A stretch of DNA of 64,000 nt, taken from positions 1-64,000 of the forward strand of contig NZ_QETF01000003.1 of assembly GCF_003129565.1 (NCBI RefSeq), written 5' to 3'. The DNA comes from Salibaculum griseiflavum (GTDB taxonomy: Bacteria; Pseudomonadota; Alphaproteobacteria; Rhodobacterales; Rhodobacteraceae). The notes beneath the pieces were generated by a model. That model saw only the letters and a program-made list of their open reading frames with translations, was not told where the DNA came from and did no database searches. The position numbers and the translations under genes were made by a program. This document shows positions 1-7,362 of this stretch, piece by piece (positions within the stretch are counted from its first letter, which is position 1; every line of letters begins with the position of its first letter).

Positions 1-30
1 TTCGAACGGGACAACGGTAGATTTGGCCAT
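1..30 (-). CDS. N-terminus of an unidentified gene cut by the window edge
   Basis: The reverse strand has an ATG at position 30 preceded by a purine-rich AAAGGA stretch. It opens a frame reading MAKSTVVPFE that leaves the window after ten codons. It would run away from the next leftward gene, separated by about 66 bases. Ten residues are too few to assign a family. It is listed because the start and a ribosome-binding-like site are both visible, but it could be a chance open stretch. Confidence 0.3.
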   Translation of the reverse strand, partial: MAKSTVVPFE

Positions 31-96
31 GGTGGCATATCCTTTCTCTGTGAGATCGACGGCGTCTTTCAACACCGCCATGATATGCCGCCTACT

Positions 97-480
97 TCAG
101 GCCATCACCAACTTTCGGGCATAACTCCCATCGCCCCGCTTTTGAATGAATGCGTTTAACCTATGGTCGCAAAGGTCGCCCAGCGCGTCTCTCTGGCCGT
201 CTGTGAGGGCCTCAATGTTCAACCTGTAGCCGACAATGGCCCTTCCATTCATTACAGGCGTTACCACCCCATTCTGTGACAGCACCTTGCCAACCATATT
301 CTTGGTTCTGATCGCATAATACTCGACTTGAGACTGATCATATGACAGCAGCTCTTGTGCAATTTCTTCAACAGTTGCTTCACCCCCACGCGCCAATAAC
401 GCCTTGATCATTGCAGGCTGGTAAACGGCCGACATGCGCATCTTGTTCTGGATGAAGTCTTGTAGTTGGTCATTGGTCAT
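97..480 (-). CDS. Winged-helix-like domain protein of an island
   Basis: A protein of about 127 residues of unknown function. The segment from about residue 15 to 65 ('YQPAMIKALLARGGEAT' then 'EEIAQELLSYDQSQVEYY') resembles, from memory, an N-terminal winged-helix-like module that precedes HNH-nuclease domains in other bacterial proteins. Here it stands alone with no nuclease behind it. No signal peptide or membrane segment is seen. The start is uncertain: ATG codons at 480 and 492 and a GTG at 510 are all in frame, and none has a strong ribosome-binding site. It is divergent from the UPF0149 gene at 534 and lies in the AT-rich island. Confidence 0.55.
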   Translation of the reverse strand: MTNDQLQDFIQNKMRMSAVYQPAMIKALLARGGEATVEEIAQELLSYDQSQVEYYAIRTKNMVGKVLSQNGVVTPVMNGRAIVGYRLNIEALTDGQRDALGDLCDHRLNAFIQKRGDGSYARKLVMA

Positions 481-533
481 TGCATTAGGCATATGGCCAC
501 TTTGACCCACCGAAACAGTAGAATCCAGCCCCT

Positions 534-1067
534 ATGCTGAACCTTGAAGAACTCGACAACTACCTGATGTCAGACGACAGCCCCGAGGGTTGCTTTATGC
601 TATCGGACCTCGACGGGTTCATGTTCGGTATTGCCTGCTCTCCCATTTTGGTGCCGCCAAATGAATGGATAGCAACCGCGATGGGCGGAACTCTCAAAGC
701 TGTCCCGGCTAAAGTCTTATCCACCCTTACCGGCCAATACGCCACCATTTGCAACAACCTCACATCTGAGCCACCTTTGGCCGAACCTATTTTTTGGCAG
801 GCAGCCGAAGGTCATGTGATTGCGATGGATTGGTGTGAGGGCTTTATGGATGCTGTCGCCCTACGCCCCAAGGAATGGCTGCGATTGACTGAAAGCGGTT
901 CACATGGCCATCTTATCACACCGATTATGGCGCACCTGCTGGACGACAACGGAAACTCAGTATTGGGCATACCACAAGAGGAACTAGATCAGGCTTTAGC
1001 TGAGTCTGCTGAACAGATTCCTGATGCTATTCTGGGTATTTACCAGTTCTGGCAACAAAAAGGGTAG
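534..1067 (+). CDS. YecA/UPF0149 family protein
   Basis: A 177-residue protein of the YecA/YgfB (UPF0149) family, whose biochemical role is unclear. Family hallmarks seen are an N-terminal 'LDNYLMSDDSPEGCFMLSDL' helix region, 'LDGFMFGIACSPILVPPNEW' around residues 25-45, and 'WCEGFMDAV' around residue 100. The C-terminal SEC-C zinc-binding motif found in some YecA proteins is absent. It is divergent from the winged-helix-like gene and convergent with the 417-residue gene, with a strong hairpin between them. Its AT-rich codon use matches the island rather than the chromosome to the right. Confidence 0.7.
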   Translation: MLNLEELDNYLMSDDSPEGCFMLSDLDGFMFGIACSPILVPPNEWIATAMGGTLKAVPAKVLSTLTGQYATICNNLTSEPPLAEPIFWQAAEGHVIAMDWCEGFMDAVALRPKEWLRLTESGSHGHLITPIMAHLLDDNGNSVLGIPQEELDQALAESAEQIPDAILGIYQFWQQKG

Positions 1068-1131
1068 TGGGGGATACAGGCTTTCGAAGGTTACTCTATA
1101 AAACTACACAAGCAACATTGGCACAAGAACA

Positions 1132-1178
1132 GGTGGAGAACAAAAGTAGGACTCTTACTACCTTCTAGTTTCTCCACC
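1132..1178. terminator. Hairpin between convergent genes
   Basis: A perfect 9-bp inverted repeat, GGTGGAGAA at 1132-1140 and TTCTCCACC at 1170-1178, with an inner GTAG/CTAC pair (1146-1149 and 1158-1161). It lies between the convergent genes ending at 1067 and 1220 and is the natural place for a bidirectional terminator. The flanking T-tracts are weak, so Rho-independent function is not certain. Confidence 0.5.
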
Positions 1179-1219
1179 CATGTACCTTCCTTATGTATTT
1201 ATATATTATTTATAGGGGT

Positions 1220-2473
1220 TTATATATCATACTCTGGTGATCCATCTAAAGGATTGACACTGATAGTCGGCCTAAATCCAATTTCTTCCTCAAATCCTGT
1301 CTTGATCATCTCTACCCCTATGTGCAGATCACGCTTACGAACGAAAATACAATCATGCAGTGGCCATGCAGGGATGCTCCATTCCATACCAAGTTCGAGC
1401 ACCTTTAGAATGGCTTCAGATTCCCGATACATCACATGCAGCCCGTCAACTTCCTTTTCCAAAAAGGGGAATATCTGCAAAATAGGTTCCTGAAAAGTTC
1501 TCATCGTTGTGGACTTGGTCACGATCTCCGGAAACTTATTACGGATTTTGGGCGGCATGTTTTGTTTAGTGCCACCGCTTGAGATCATGGCAGACAGCAG
1601 GGCCTTGGCGAACTTGCGGCTGTGCTCATCCACAACGAACGGTAGTTGCCCATAAGGATCGCCGCTGCCTTCCCCCAGATTGACATTGCCAAGTGCAGCA
1701 CGGATGAAGAGGAAAGAAGCCTTGACGTCCAGCTGCACTATTGGTTCGCCTGCAATAGTTGCCGAAGCCCGATAGCACTTTTCTTGGGCTGAATACCCCC
1801 CATAAAGCCTACCCCCATGGCTCAGACTCCGATTGTTGAACTTGCGGACAAGGTACCGGTAAATATCACCGTTCAAGGTCAGGGGGTTCTTGGAAAGGTA
1901 TTCGTTTAGGTCTTGCATCCTCTGAAGCTCACCCCTGAATTTCTGCTCACCAAATTCGTGAAGGCATGTTTGCTCTTTAAGTATTTCCCCGGTCGGCTCA
2001 TAGAAGAACAGGCCCCCTTGCCCCGACTTAAAGTCTCTCACTTCCACTAGGTTTCTAGGGTTAGTTTCTTGAAAGCGTAGCCCGCAGGTGTCTGGCATTA
2101 CGTCGAGCCGATAGACGGTAGCCTTCTTTGTCCAGTTACAACCTGTTGGGCCTTCCTGATGGAAATATAGACCCATAAGTGTGTTGCGAACCCGTTGGTT
2201 GGCCTCATAGTTGGTCAAAACCGTCTTGCTGCTAGGCCAAGTGAATGTTTGTTCTGTGCGTTTCTCAAGCGCCTTGCACGTCATCAAGAAGCCACAGAGG
2301 GCGCGTGTCTGCCCCTTGCCGCTCCTGATGCCATGTTCAATCCTGAAGGCTTCTACAGCCTCTGCTGTAAGCCTGTCAGCAGGTTCACAATTGAAGCGCG
2401 TGAAATGCTTTGGCTCAGGGCGTTCAAGTTCTTGATCTTGGTTTTGGATGATCTGTGGATTGCCATCTGGCAT
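1220..2473 (-). CDS. Uncharacterised 417-aa protein with family-A-polymerase-like motifs
   Basis: No established function. Seen: a 'GGRLYGGYSAQEKCYRA' segment (residues 220-236); 'VQLDVKAS' with Asp249; 'GDPYGQLPF' (271-279); 'RKFAKALLSAMISSGG' (286-301) with the R-x3-K spacing of a polymerase O-helix; and 'PLHDCIFV' with His373-Asp374. This order matches motifs A, B and C of family A DNA polymerases (Asp705, Arg754/Lys758, His881/Asp882 in E. coli Pol I), but spacings are shorter and the Tyr766 equivalent is Ser. I infer a compact palm-like nucleotidyltransferase, perhaps a replication protein of the element; this is not proven. The ATG at 2473 has a good AAAGGAA site. A terminator lies just upstream. 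Confidence 0.6.
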   Translation of the reverse strand: MPDGNPQIIQNQDQELERPEPKHFTRFNCEPADRLTAEAVEAFRIEHGIRSGKGQTRALCGFLMTCKALEKRTEQTFTWPSSKTVLTNYEANQRVRNTLMGLYFHQEGPTGCNWTKKATVYRLDVMPDTCGLRFQETNPRNLVEVRDFKSGQGGLFFYEPTGEILKEQTCLHEFGEQKFRGELQRMQDLNEYLSKNPLTLNGDIYRYLVRKFNNRSLSHGGRLYGGYSAQEKCYRASATIAGEPIVQLDVKASFLFIRAALGNVNLGEGSGDPYGQLPFVVDEHSRKFAKALLSAMISSGGTKQNMPPKIRNKFPEIVTKSTTMRTFQEPILQIFPFLEKEVDGLHVMYRESEAILKVLELGMEWSIPAWPLHDCIFVRKRDLHIGVEMIKTGFEEEIGFRPTISVNPLDGSPEYDI

Positions 2474-2502
2474 CGGATATTCCTTTTGCTGAAATACAAC
2501 GC

Positions 2503-2521
2503 AAAAAAGCCCCTTGGGGCT
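2503..2521 (-). terminator. Rho-independent terminator in the leader of the 417-aa gene
   Basis: On the reverse strand AGCCCC-AA-GGGGCT (2521 to 2508) is followed at once by six T residues, a textbook intrinsic terminator. It ends about 30 bases before the ATG at 2473 and reads in the same direction as that gene. It therefore either terminates a short upstream transcript or acts as an attenuator. Confidence 0.75.
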
Positions 2522-2699
2522 GTAGCCTCTGACGCTCTGTCAAAGGGAAAACGCTCTGCGCTGTTGATTGTGGTTGTGGCTTAGGCGAAGCCGCCTGTGC
2601 CGATTTTGAAATGGGTTTGGCCGTAGCAGCGGTCCAATATGCCGCCTGCATTTCCAACCACGGGAGCTGTCTCTACCTTGAAAGCTGACGTCTTGTCAA
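2522..2699 (-). promoter_or_regulatory. Candidate promoter and leader RNA
   Basis: The reverse strand has a perfect -35 hexamer TTGACA (2699-2694) and a weak -10 candidate TAGAGA (2675-2670) at 18-bp spacing. The transcript would contain a small hairpin AGGCG-GCTT-CGCCT (2596-2583) and then run into the terminator at 2503-2521. A 77-codon frame with a TTG start at 2657 crosses the region but has low-complexity composition and no ribosome-binding site, so a non-coding leader is favoured. Confidence 0.4.
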
Positions 2700-3098
2700 G
2701 AAAATTCGCGCTACAGGCCAGTAATCCCTATTGTTTTCAATGGTTTAAATGATTTTTAAATTGCTAGTTTCCAACGACTTATCTGTCGTTCTCGCGCTTT
2801 CCCGTCATAGCAAAACGCCCATTATGCTTTATGTAATAAAAACAGTTACTTAGGGCTTTCACCGCGTTCTGGTTCAGTATTCCTACTCTAGGGGGTAGTG
2901 GCGACTTATCGCTATTCCGTCATAGGCACACCTTAAAGACCTTCTTTTTCCTTTTTGTTTAGTGGGAAAATTTCGCTTGCAGGACTTTGGGTAGGTTACC
3001 CCCATGAATGGACGAAGCCCCTGAATTTCTATTGTGGTTACCTGCTTTTAACCCCTTTGGCGTCTCAAATAATGCTTACCTTCATTGAAGACGTCACC
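2700..3098. other. Non-coding stretch, no gene recognised
   Basis: About 400 AT-rich bases with no convincing gene. A 65-codon frame from 2955 lacks a ribosome-binding site and family resemblance. One small palindrome is seen, GGGTA-GGT-TACCC at 2989-3001. The stretch separates the leftward 417-residue gene from the rightward recombinase gene and probably carries regulatory or recombination sequences. Confidence 0.4.
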
Positions 3099-3217
3099 GT
3101 AGAATTTGGGTATACCCTCAGGACACAGGCAATATCGTCTAAAATAGCGTAGAATTAGGGTTGGATTCAGGGTTATTCTACAGTAATGTGTACCTAGTCT
3201 AAGAATCATAGGATACA
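3099..3217. repeat. res-like repeat cluster upstream of the recombinase
   Basis: Seen directly: a 13-base repeat GTAGAATTWGGGT at 3099-3111 and 3149-3161 (one mismatch, 50-bp period); its core inverted, ATTCTAC, at 3175-3181; a perfect palindrome GGGTATACCC at 3108-3117; and an imperfect inverted repeat TGTACCTA/TAGGATACA at 3189-3196 and 3209-3217. Resolvase-type recombinases bind repeated inverted subsites just upstream of their own gene, so this is a reasonable candidate crossover or operator site. Confidence 0.45.
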
Positions 3218-3220
3218 GTC

Positions 3221-3772
3221 ATGGCTGTTTATGGATATGCCCGCGTCAGTTCACTTTCCCAGTCTACAGATGTGCAAGAACAGAAACTGAAGGAAGCTGG
3301 CTGTAGTGTTATCAGGATGGAGAAGGTCTCAGGTGCCTCAGTTGATGGCAGGGACGAACTTCGCAACCTGCTAGACTTCATCACTGAGGGCGACACACTG
3401 GTGGTCTACAAGCTGGATAGGCTCGGACGCTCTACCCGTGATGTACTCAATATCGTTCATGAATTGGACCAGAAGGGCGCATTCCTTCGCGTTCTCGACC
3501 GTAGCATTGACACTAGCAAGCCTGAGGGCCGTCTTATCCTCACTGTGCTGTCGATGGTCTCTGAAATGGAACTGTCGTTTATCAAGGAACGCCAACGCGC
3601 CGGTATCGACAAGGCAAAGGCTGAAGGCAAGTATAAGGGTAGACCCACCAGCATTGATACCGACAAGCTGATTGAACTGAAGGAACAGGGCCTAGGGGCC
3701 ACTCATATCGCGCGTGAGTTGGGTTGCACTCGGTCGGCAGTCTACAAGGCGTTGGACAGATTAAACGCGTAA
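3221..3772 (+). CDS. Serine recombinase, resolvase/invertase family
   Basis: A 183-residue small serine recombinase (Tn3 resolvase/Hin/Pin type) that cuts and rejoins DNA at paired sites through a phosphoserine link. 'YGYARVSS' places the nucleophile at Ser10 next to Arg8. 'YKLDRLGRS' (about residues 64-72) carries the conserved catalytic arginines, and 'EMELSFIKERQRAGI' the long E helix. A C-terminal helix-turn-helix, 'GATHIARELGCTRSAVYKAL', ends the protein. Its length is normal for the family. The gene sits directly behind a repeat cluster that may be its target. It is the best marker that the AT-rich region is mobile, though an inversion-switch role is also possible. Confidence 0.93.
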   Translation: MAVYGYARVSSLSQSTDVQEQKLKEAGCSVIRMEKVSGASVDGRDELRNLLDFITEGDTLVVYKLDRLGRSTRDVLNIVHELDQKGAFLRVLDRSIDTSKPEGRLILTVLSMVSEMELSFIKERQRAGIDKAKAEGKYKGRPTSIDTDKLIELKEQGLGATHIARELGCTRSAVYKALDRLNA

Positions 3773-3944
3773 GCGGATAGCGCAGTTGGTCTCTGGAACT
3801 CGGTCAGATTAACCTTTGAGGGGCTCTACCTAAACGCGGGGCCCCAAGGAATTGTACCGCTATAGATTGCGCCCAGCCGGTAAGCCAGCCTAAACTCGGG
3901 CAAAAAGATTTACTTTCGACTTTCTTAACTTTCGTTGCCCTGCC

Positions 3945-4247
3945 CTAATCACATACAACAAGCGCCATAGTCTGCAATCCGCTGTTTACGATTGTACGTG
4001 TATCAACAACACAACCTGTCGCCATCTCGATAGCCACGACATTTTGGCGGTAGTCATTGGGGTCGATTACGCCCCCGGCAAGATCAACTTCGTGTGCTAC
4101 AAAGCTGTTTTCGGATTCTCGGATTGATTTGACCGCATGTTCAACGCCCTCAACCACAACGAGCTGCTTAGTTCCGTGTTCCGCTGCACAGCCCCCTAAT
4201 GCCAGCAAGTTAAGAGCCGCGATAGTAACAGATGGTTTCAGCTTCAT
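3945..4247 (-). CDS. Small predicted lipoprotein
   Basis: A 100-residue protein with an N-terminal signal and lipobox ('LLALGGC', Cys at about residue 19), so it should be exported and lipid-anchored. The mature part is a short mixed sequence with two later cysteines and no recognised domain. Its ATG overlaps the stop of the upstream YbjQ-type gene by four bases (ATGA), which implies translational coupling and a shared transcript. The function is unknown. Confidence 0.65.
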   Translation of the reverse strand: MKLKPSVTIAALNLLALGGCAAEHGTKQLVVVEGVEHAVKSIRESENSFVAHEVDLAGGVIDPNDYRQNVVAIEMATGCVVDTRTIVNSGLQTMALVVCD

Positions 4248-4717
4248 TCTTCAATCCTTACAGCTGTACCACTAGCAACAAGCAAAACCATATTACCAGC
4301 AGCGACCAATTCCACGTAGTCCAAGTCAACGCCCACCACAGCGTTTGCACCGACCTCGTAGGCTTCCCTTTTCAGTTCGTATAGGGCAACCCGCCTGCTA
4401 TCCCTTAGCGTTTTCTGGACAGCCTCAGAGCGCCCACCAACAATATCTCTGACTCCGGCAAACAGGTCTTTGAATATGTTCATCCCAAAGGCACACTCAG
4501 CCGTGACCACCTCAATCCGTTTGGTAATCTTCAGCCCTTCTGGGTAGGTTTCAGTGGTCAGAGTGACTGCATCTATGTCAGCATCCCTTTGATTTTGCTC
4601 AGCATAAACATGTTGCGCCTTTTCTTCAGCAGCGGCGTGATAACAGGCTTTGCAGACACCGCCCTCGTAATCATCAAAGAGGCCAAGTTTCTTTCCGCAT
4701 GAGGGGCATTTTGCCAT
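4244..4717 (-). CDS. Zinc-ribbon plus YbjQ/UPF0145 domain protein
   Basis: A protein of 157 residues. The N-terminus has a CxxC...CxxC zinc ribbon ('MAKCPSCGKKLGLFDDY', then 'GVCKACY'). The C-terminal 100 residues match the YbjQ/UPF0145 family ('GMNIFKDLFAGVRDIVGGRS', 'GANAVVGVDLDYV'). Standalone YbjQ proteins form ring-like oligomers and have been called putative heavy-metal-binding; no function is firm. I chose the ATG at 4717 over an upstream one at 4762 because the zinc ribbon begins there and an AAGG site precedes it. The gene is coupled by an ATGA overlap to the lipoprotein gene. Confidence 0.8.
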   Translation of the reverse strand: MAKCPSCGKKLGLFDDYEGGVCKACYHAAAEEKAQHVYAEQNQRDADIDAVTLTTETYPEGLKITKRIEVVTAECAFGMNIFKDLFAGVRDIVGGRSEAVQKTLRDSRRVALYELKREAYEVGANAVVGVDLDYVELVAAGNMVLLVASGTAVRIEE

Positions 4718-4984
4718 TGATAACCTTGATATTGAATGTCGTTTATTTGCCCAGACTAGCAATCAAGTGCTGCACTGCAACCATAGAGTTAAGTCCACAC
4801 GGTTCGCACTGTAGTGCAAGGTGGTTGTTGGAGATGCTGAAGAGTCTGGTCACTGGATATAACCGTCTATTTGCATTGAGCGTCTACGCTCACCTTTCCA
4901 TTCACTTACTGACTTTTTGGTCGACTGTCCTACATGTCCCTAGGTTACCGACAAACGTCGCATTAGGTTTAGGGGAGAATTTCT

Positions 4985-5251
4985 TTGGACGGACAACCAA
5001 TTTGCGATCGCAGACAGGCTGAGGCGTTGCGTCAGCAGCAAGTTTTTGAGCGTGCTATGACCGAACTTGAGATGGAGAAGCGCCGTAAGCTCGCTGGTGG
5101 GTACGCTGTTATGGCTGCAGCCTACACATTTGAGCCGGCGATCACAAAAAATGGATGGCTTGCTAAATCCGTTAAACTTTCGAAACTTTTACTCGTTACG
5201 ATCGTTGGTGTGATTCCAAATTATTACGTGGCAATGCAGCTTTTGAACTGA
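4985..5251 (+). CDS. Small orphan protein with a C-terminal hydrophobic segment
   Basis: An 88-residue frame starting with TTG, preceded at seven bases by an excellent AGGGGAG ribosome-binding site. The N-terminal half is charged and helical ('RRQAEALRQQQVFERAMTEL'). The C-terminus is hydrophobic ('LLLVTIVGVIPNYYVAMQLL'), suggesting a membrane anchor or amphipathic helix. No family is recognised. The ribosome-binding site and composition favour a real gene; no homology supports it. Confidence 0.45.
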   Translation: MDGQPICDRRQAEALRQQQVFERAMTELEMEKRRKLAGGYAVMAAAYTFEPAITKNGWLAKSVKLSKLLLVTIVGVIPNYYVAMQLLN

Positions 5252-5572
5252 CAAATAAGCATATGCTGACGGTTTACTCTGCGTTGATTTTCATCAATGA
5301 CCAGACAGCTCACGCATGTAGTCATTCCCTTGGGTCTTACTCGTTGGTTTGCTCATTATCGACGAGATAATCCCGACAGGTGAGCGGGTCTATAGACTTG
5401 CTGTCCCAAGTTATATTTCGAATGGATTTGTCCCCAAGCGATTTATCGCGACCCGCTCACCATCCACCCCGTACATTCAATCAATTTGACACTAGCGAGT
5501 CGGGTCATGGAGAAATCATACGCCGATTAACCTCCACCTCAAAAGGGACGAAAAACAAAAATATTCAAAAAG

Positions 5573-5607
5573 TGGGCACTAACTAGTGCACATCATTGGG
5601 CACTAAC
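5573..5607. repeat. 11-base direct repeat near the island edge
   Basis: TGGGCACTAAC occurs at 5573-5583 and again at 5597-5607, a 24-bp period, a few dozen bases before the base composition changes. It could be an integration scar, a recombinase-binding iteron or a chance repeat; no matching copy was noticed at the left side of the island. Confidence 0.4.
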
Positions 5608-5652
5608 AAAAACTAATTAATATTGTAAAACAATAGCTTATACTTTAATCAA

Positions 5653-5667
5653 CGAGTCCGGTACTCG
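5653..5667 (-). terminator. Weak hairpin downstream of hutU
   Basis: CGAGT-CCGGT-ACTCG (5653-5667) lies 25 bases past the hutU stop on the reverse strand and is followed by a short AT-rich tail. A five-pair stem is modest for an intrinsic terminator. Confidence 0.3.
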
Positions 5668-5691
5668 CCTCCATATCTTTCCGGATAGACC

Positions 5692-7359
5692 TCACCCGAT
5701 CCCGGGCAGATCAAGGGCATGTTCCCTGGCGCAGTCCCGGGCGATGTCGTAACCCGCATCGGCGTGGCGCATGACCCCCGTGGCCGGGTCGTTCCAGAGC
5801 ACCCGTTCCAGCCGCTTATCGGCCTCTTGGCTGCCGTCGCAGCAGATCACCATGCCCGAATGCTGGGAAAAGCCCATACCGACGCCGCCACCGTGGTGCA
5901 GGCTGACCCAGGTCGCACCGCTCGCGGTGTTGAGCAGCGCGTTCAGCAATGGCCAGTCCGATACCGCGTCGGACCCGTCGGCCATGGCTTCGGTTTCGCG
6001 GTTGGGGCTGGCGACCGAGCCGCTGTCCAGGTGGTCACGTCCAATGACCACCGGGGCGGACAGTTCACCGGTGCGGACCATCTCGTTGAAGGCCAGCCCG
6101 GCCTTGTGGCGCTCGCCCAGTCCGATCCAGCAGATCCGGGCGGGCAAGCCCTGAAAGGCAATTCTCTCCCCCGCCATGTCCAGCCAGCGGTGCAGATCGG
6201 CGTGGTCGGGGAAGAGCTCTTTCATCTTCGCGTCGGTCTTGCGGATATCTTCGGGGTCGCCCGACAGGGCGCACCACCGGAACGGACCCACCCCGCGGCA
6301 AAACAGAGGGCGAATATAGGCCGGCACGAACCCCGGGAAGGCGAAGGCGTTTTGAAGCCCCTCCTCCAGCGCGACCTGGCGGATGTTGTTGCCGTAATCG
6401 ACCGTCGGCACCCCGGCCTCGTGAAAGGCGACCATGGCGCCCACGTGGGCCTTCATGCTGGCGCGCGCGGCCTGTTCCACCGCCGCCGGATCGCTTTCGC
6501 GCCTGTCCTTCCACTGCGCCATGGTCCAGCCCAGCGGCAGGTAGCCGTTCACCGGGTCATGGGCGCTGGTCTGGTCGGTGACGATATCGGGGCGTATGCC
6601 ACGCGCCTGTATTTCCGGCACGATCTCGGCGGCGTTCCCCAGAAGGCCGACGGATTTCGCCTCGCCCGCCTTGGTCCAGCGGTCGATCATCTCCAGCGCC
6701 TCGTCCAGGCTGGTGGCCTTTTCGTCCAGGTAGCGGGTGCGCAGGCGGAAATCGATGCGGCTTTCGTCGCATTCGACCGCCAGGCAGCAGGCCCCGGCGA
6801 ACACCGCGGCCAGGGGCTGTGCCCCGCCCATGCCGCCCAGCCCGGCGGTCAGCACCCAGCGTCCCGAAAGGTCGCCGCCATAGTGCTGGCGCCCGGCCTC
6901 GGCGAAGGTTTCATAGGTGCCCTGCACGATACCCTGGGTCCCGATATAGATCCAGGACCCGGCAGTCATCTGGCCATACATCATCAGCCCCTTGCGATCG
7001 AGCGCGTTGAAATGCTCCCAGGTGGCCCAGTGCGGCACCAGGTTGGAATTGGCGATCAGAACGCGCGGGGCGTCGGCGTGGGTGCGGAACACCCCCACGG
7101 GCTTGCCCGATTGCACCAGAAGGGTCTGGTCCTCCTCCAGGCGTTTCAGCGTCTCGACGATGCGGTCGAAATCCTCCCAGGTGCGGGCGGCGCGGCCGAT
7201 CCCGCCATAAACGACGAGTTCGTGCGGATTTTCGGCCACGTCCGGGTGCAGGTTGTTCATCAGCATCCGCAGCGGCGCCTCGGTCAGCCAGCTCTTGGTG
7301 CTGATCTCGGGGCCGGTGGGCGGGTAGATGTCACGCAGGTTGTGTCGGGGATCGCTCAT
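5692..7359 (-). CDS. hutU: Urocanate hydratase
   Basis: Converts urocanate to 4-imidazolone-5-propionate, the second step of histidine degradation, in the cytosol with tightly bound NAD+. The 555 residues match the family length. Seen: the glycine-rich NAD segment '[12 protein letters not shown]' at 173-184, '[12 protein letters not shown]' near 238-249, and Cys410 in 'ICWIGLGER', the position of the known active-site region cysteine. It is the last gene of the leftward hutI-hutH-hutG-hutU operon, five bases after hutG. Expression is expected to be controlled by HutC from the promoter region near 10.9 kb. Confidence 0.97.
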   Translation of the reverse strand: MSDPRHNLRDIYPPTGPEISTKSWLTEAPLRMLMNNLHPDVAENPHELVVYGGIGRAARTWEDFDRIVETLKRLEEDQTLLVQSGKPVGVFRTHADAPRVLIANSNLVPHWATWEHFNALDRKGLMMYGQMTAGSWIYIGTQGIVQGTYETFAEAGRQHYGGDLSGRWVLTAGLGGMGGAQPLAAVFAGACCLAVECDESRIDFRLRTRYLDEKATSLDEALEMIDRWTKAGEAKSVGLLGNAAEIVPEIQARGIRPDIVTDQTSAHDPVNGYLPLGWTMAQWKDRRESDPAAVEQAARASMKAHVGAMVAFHEAGVPTVDYGNNIRQVALEEGLQNAFAFPGFVPAYIRPLFCRGVGPFRWCALSGDPEDIRKTDAKMKELFPDHADLHRWLDMAGERIAFQGLPARICWIGLGERHKAGLAFNEMVRTGELSAPVVIGRDHLDSGSVASPNRETEAMADGSDAVSDWPLLNALLNTASGATWVSLHHGGGVGMGFSQHSGMVICCDGSQEADKRLERVLWNDPATGVMRHADAGYDIARDCAREHALDLPGIG

Positions 7360-7362
7360 GGG

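Larger units (their letters stand above)
5252..5691. other. Non-coding boundary between island and chromosome
   Basis: About 440 bases without a convincing gene; a 68-codon frame from 5380 looks random. Base composition changes abruptly at the right end, where GC-rich hutU begins. The stretch contains an 11-base direct repeat, a small palindrome TATTGT-AAA-ACAATA (5621-5635) and a weak terminator for the hut operon. It is the likely right junction of the island. Confidence 0.45.

Noticed and set aside
2424-2657. A 77-codon leftward frame before the 417-residue gene
   Set aside because: TTG start without a ribosome-binding site, Pro/Gln-rich random-like sequence, and an intrinsic terminator inside the frame.
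3773-3850. A tRNA-like stretch just after the recombinase (GCGCAGTTGGT resembling a D-arm)
   Set aside because: No matching acceptor stem, anticodon stem or T-arm could be built, and there is no TTC-containing T loop at the right distance.
4699-5022. A 107-codon rightward frame
   Set aside because: It overlaps the start of the zinc-ribbon/YbjQ gene and the small TTG-started gene, has no ribosome-binding site and no family resemblance.
5380-5586. A 68-codon frame in the island boundary
   Set aside because: No ribosome-binding site, no recognisable domain and random-looking composition.
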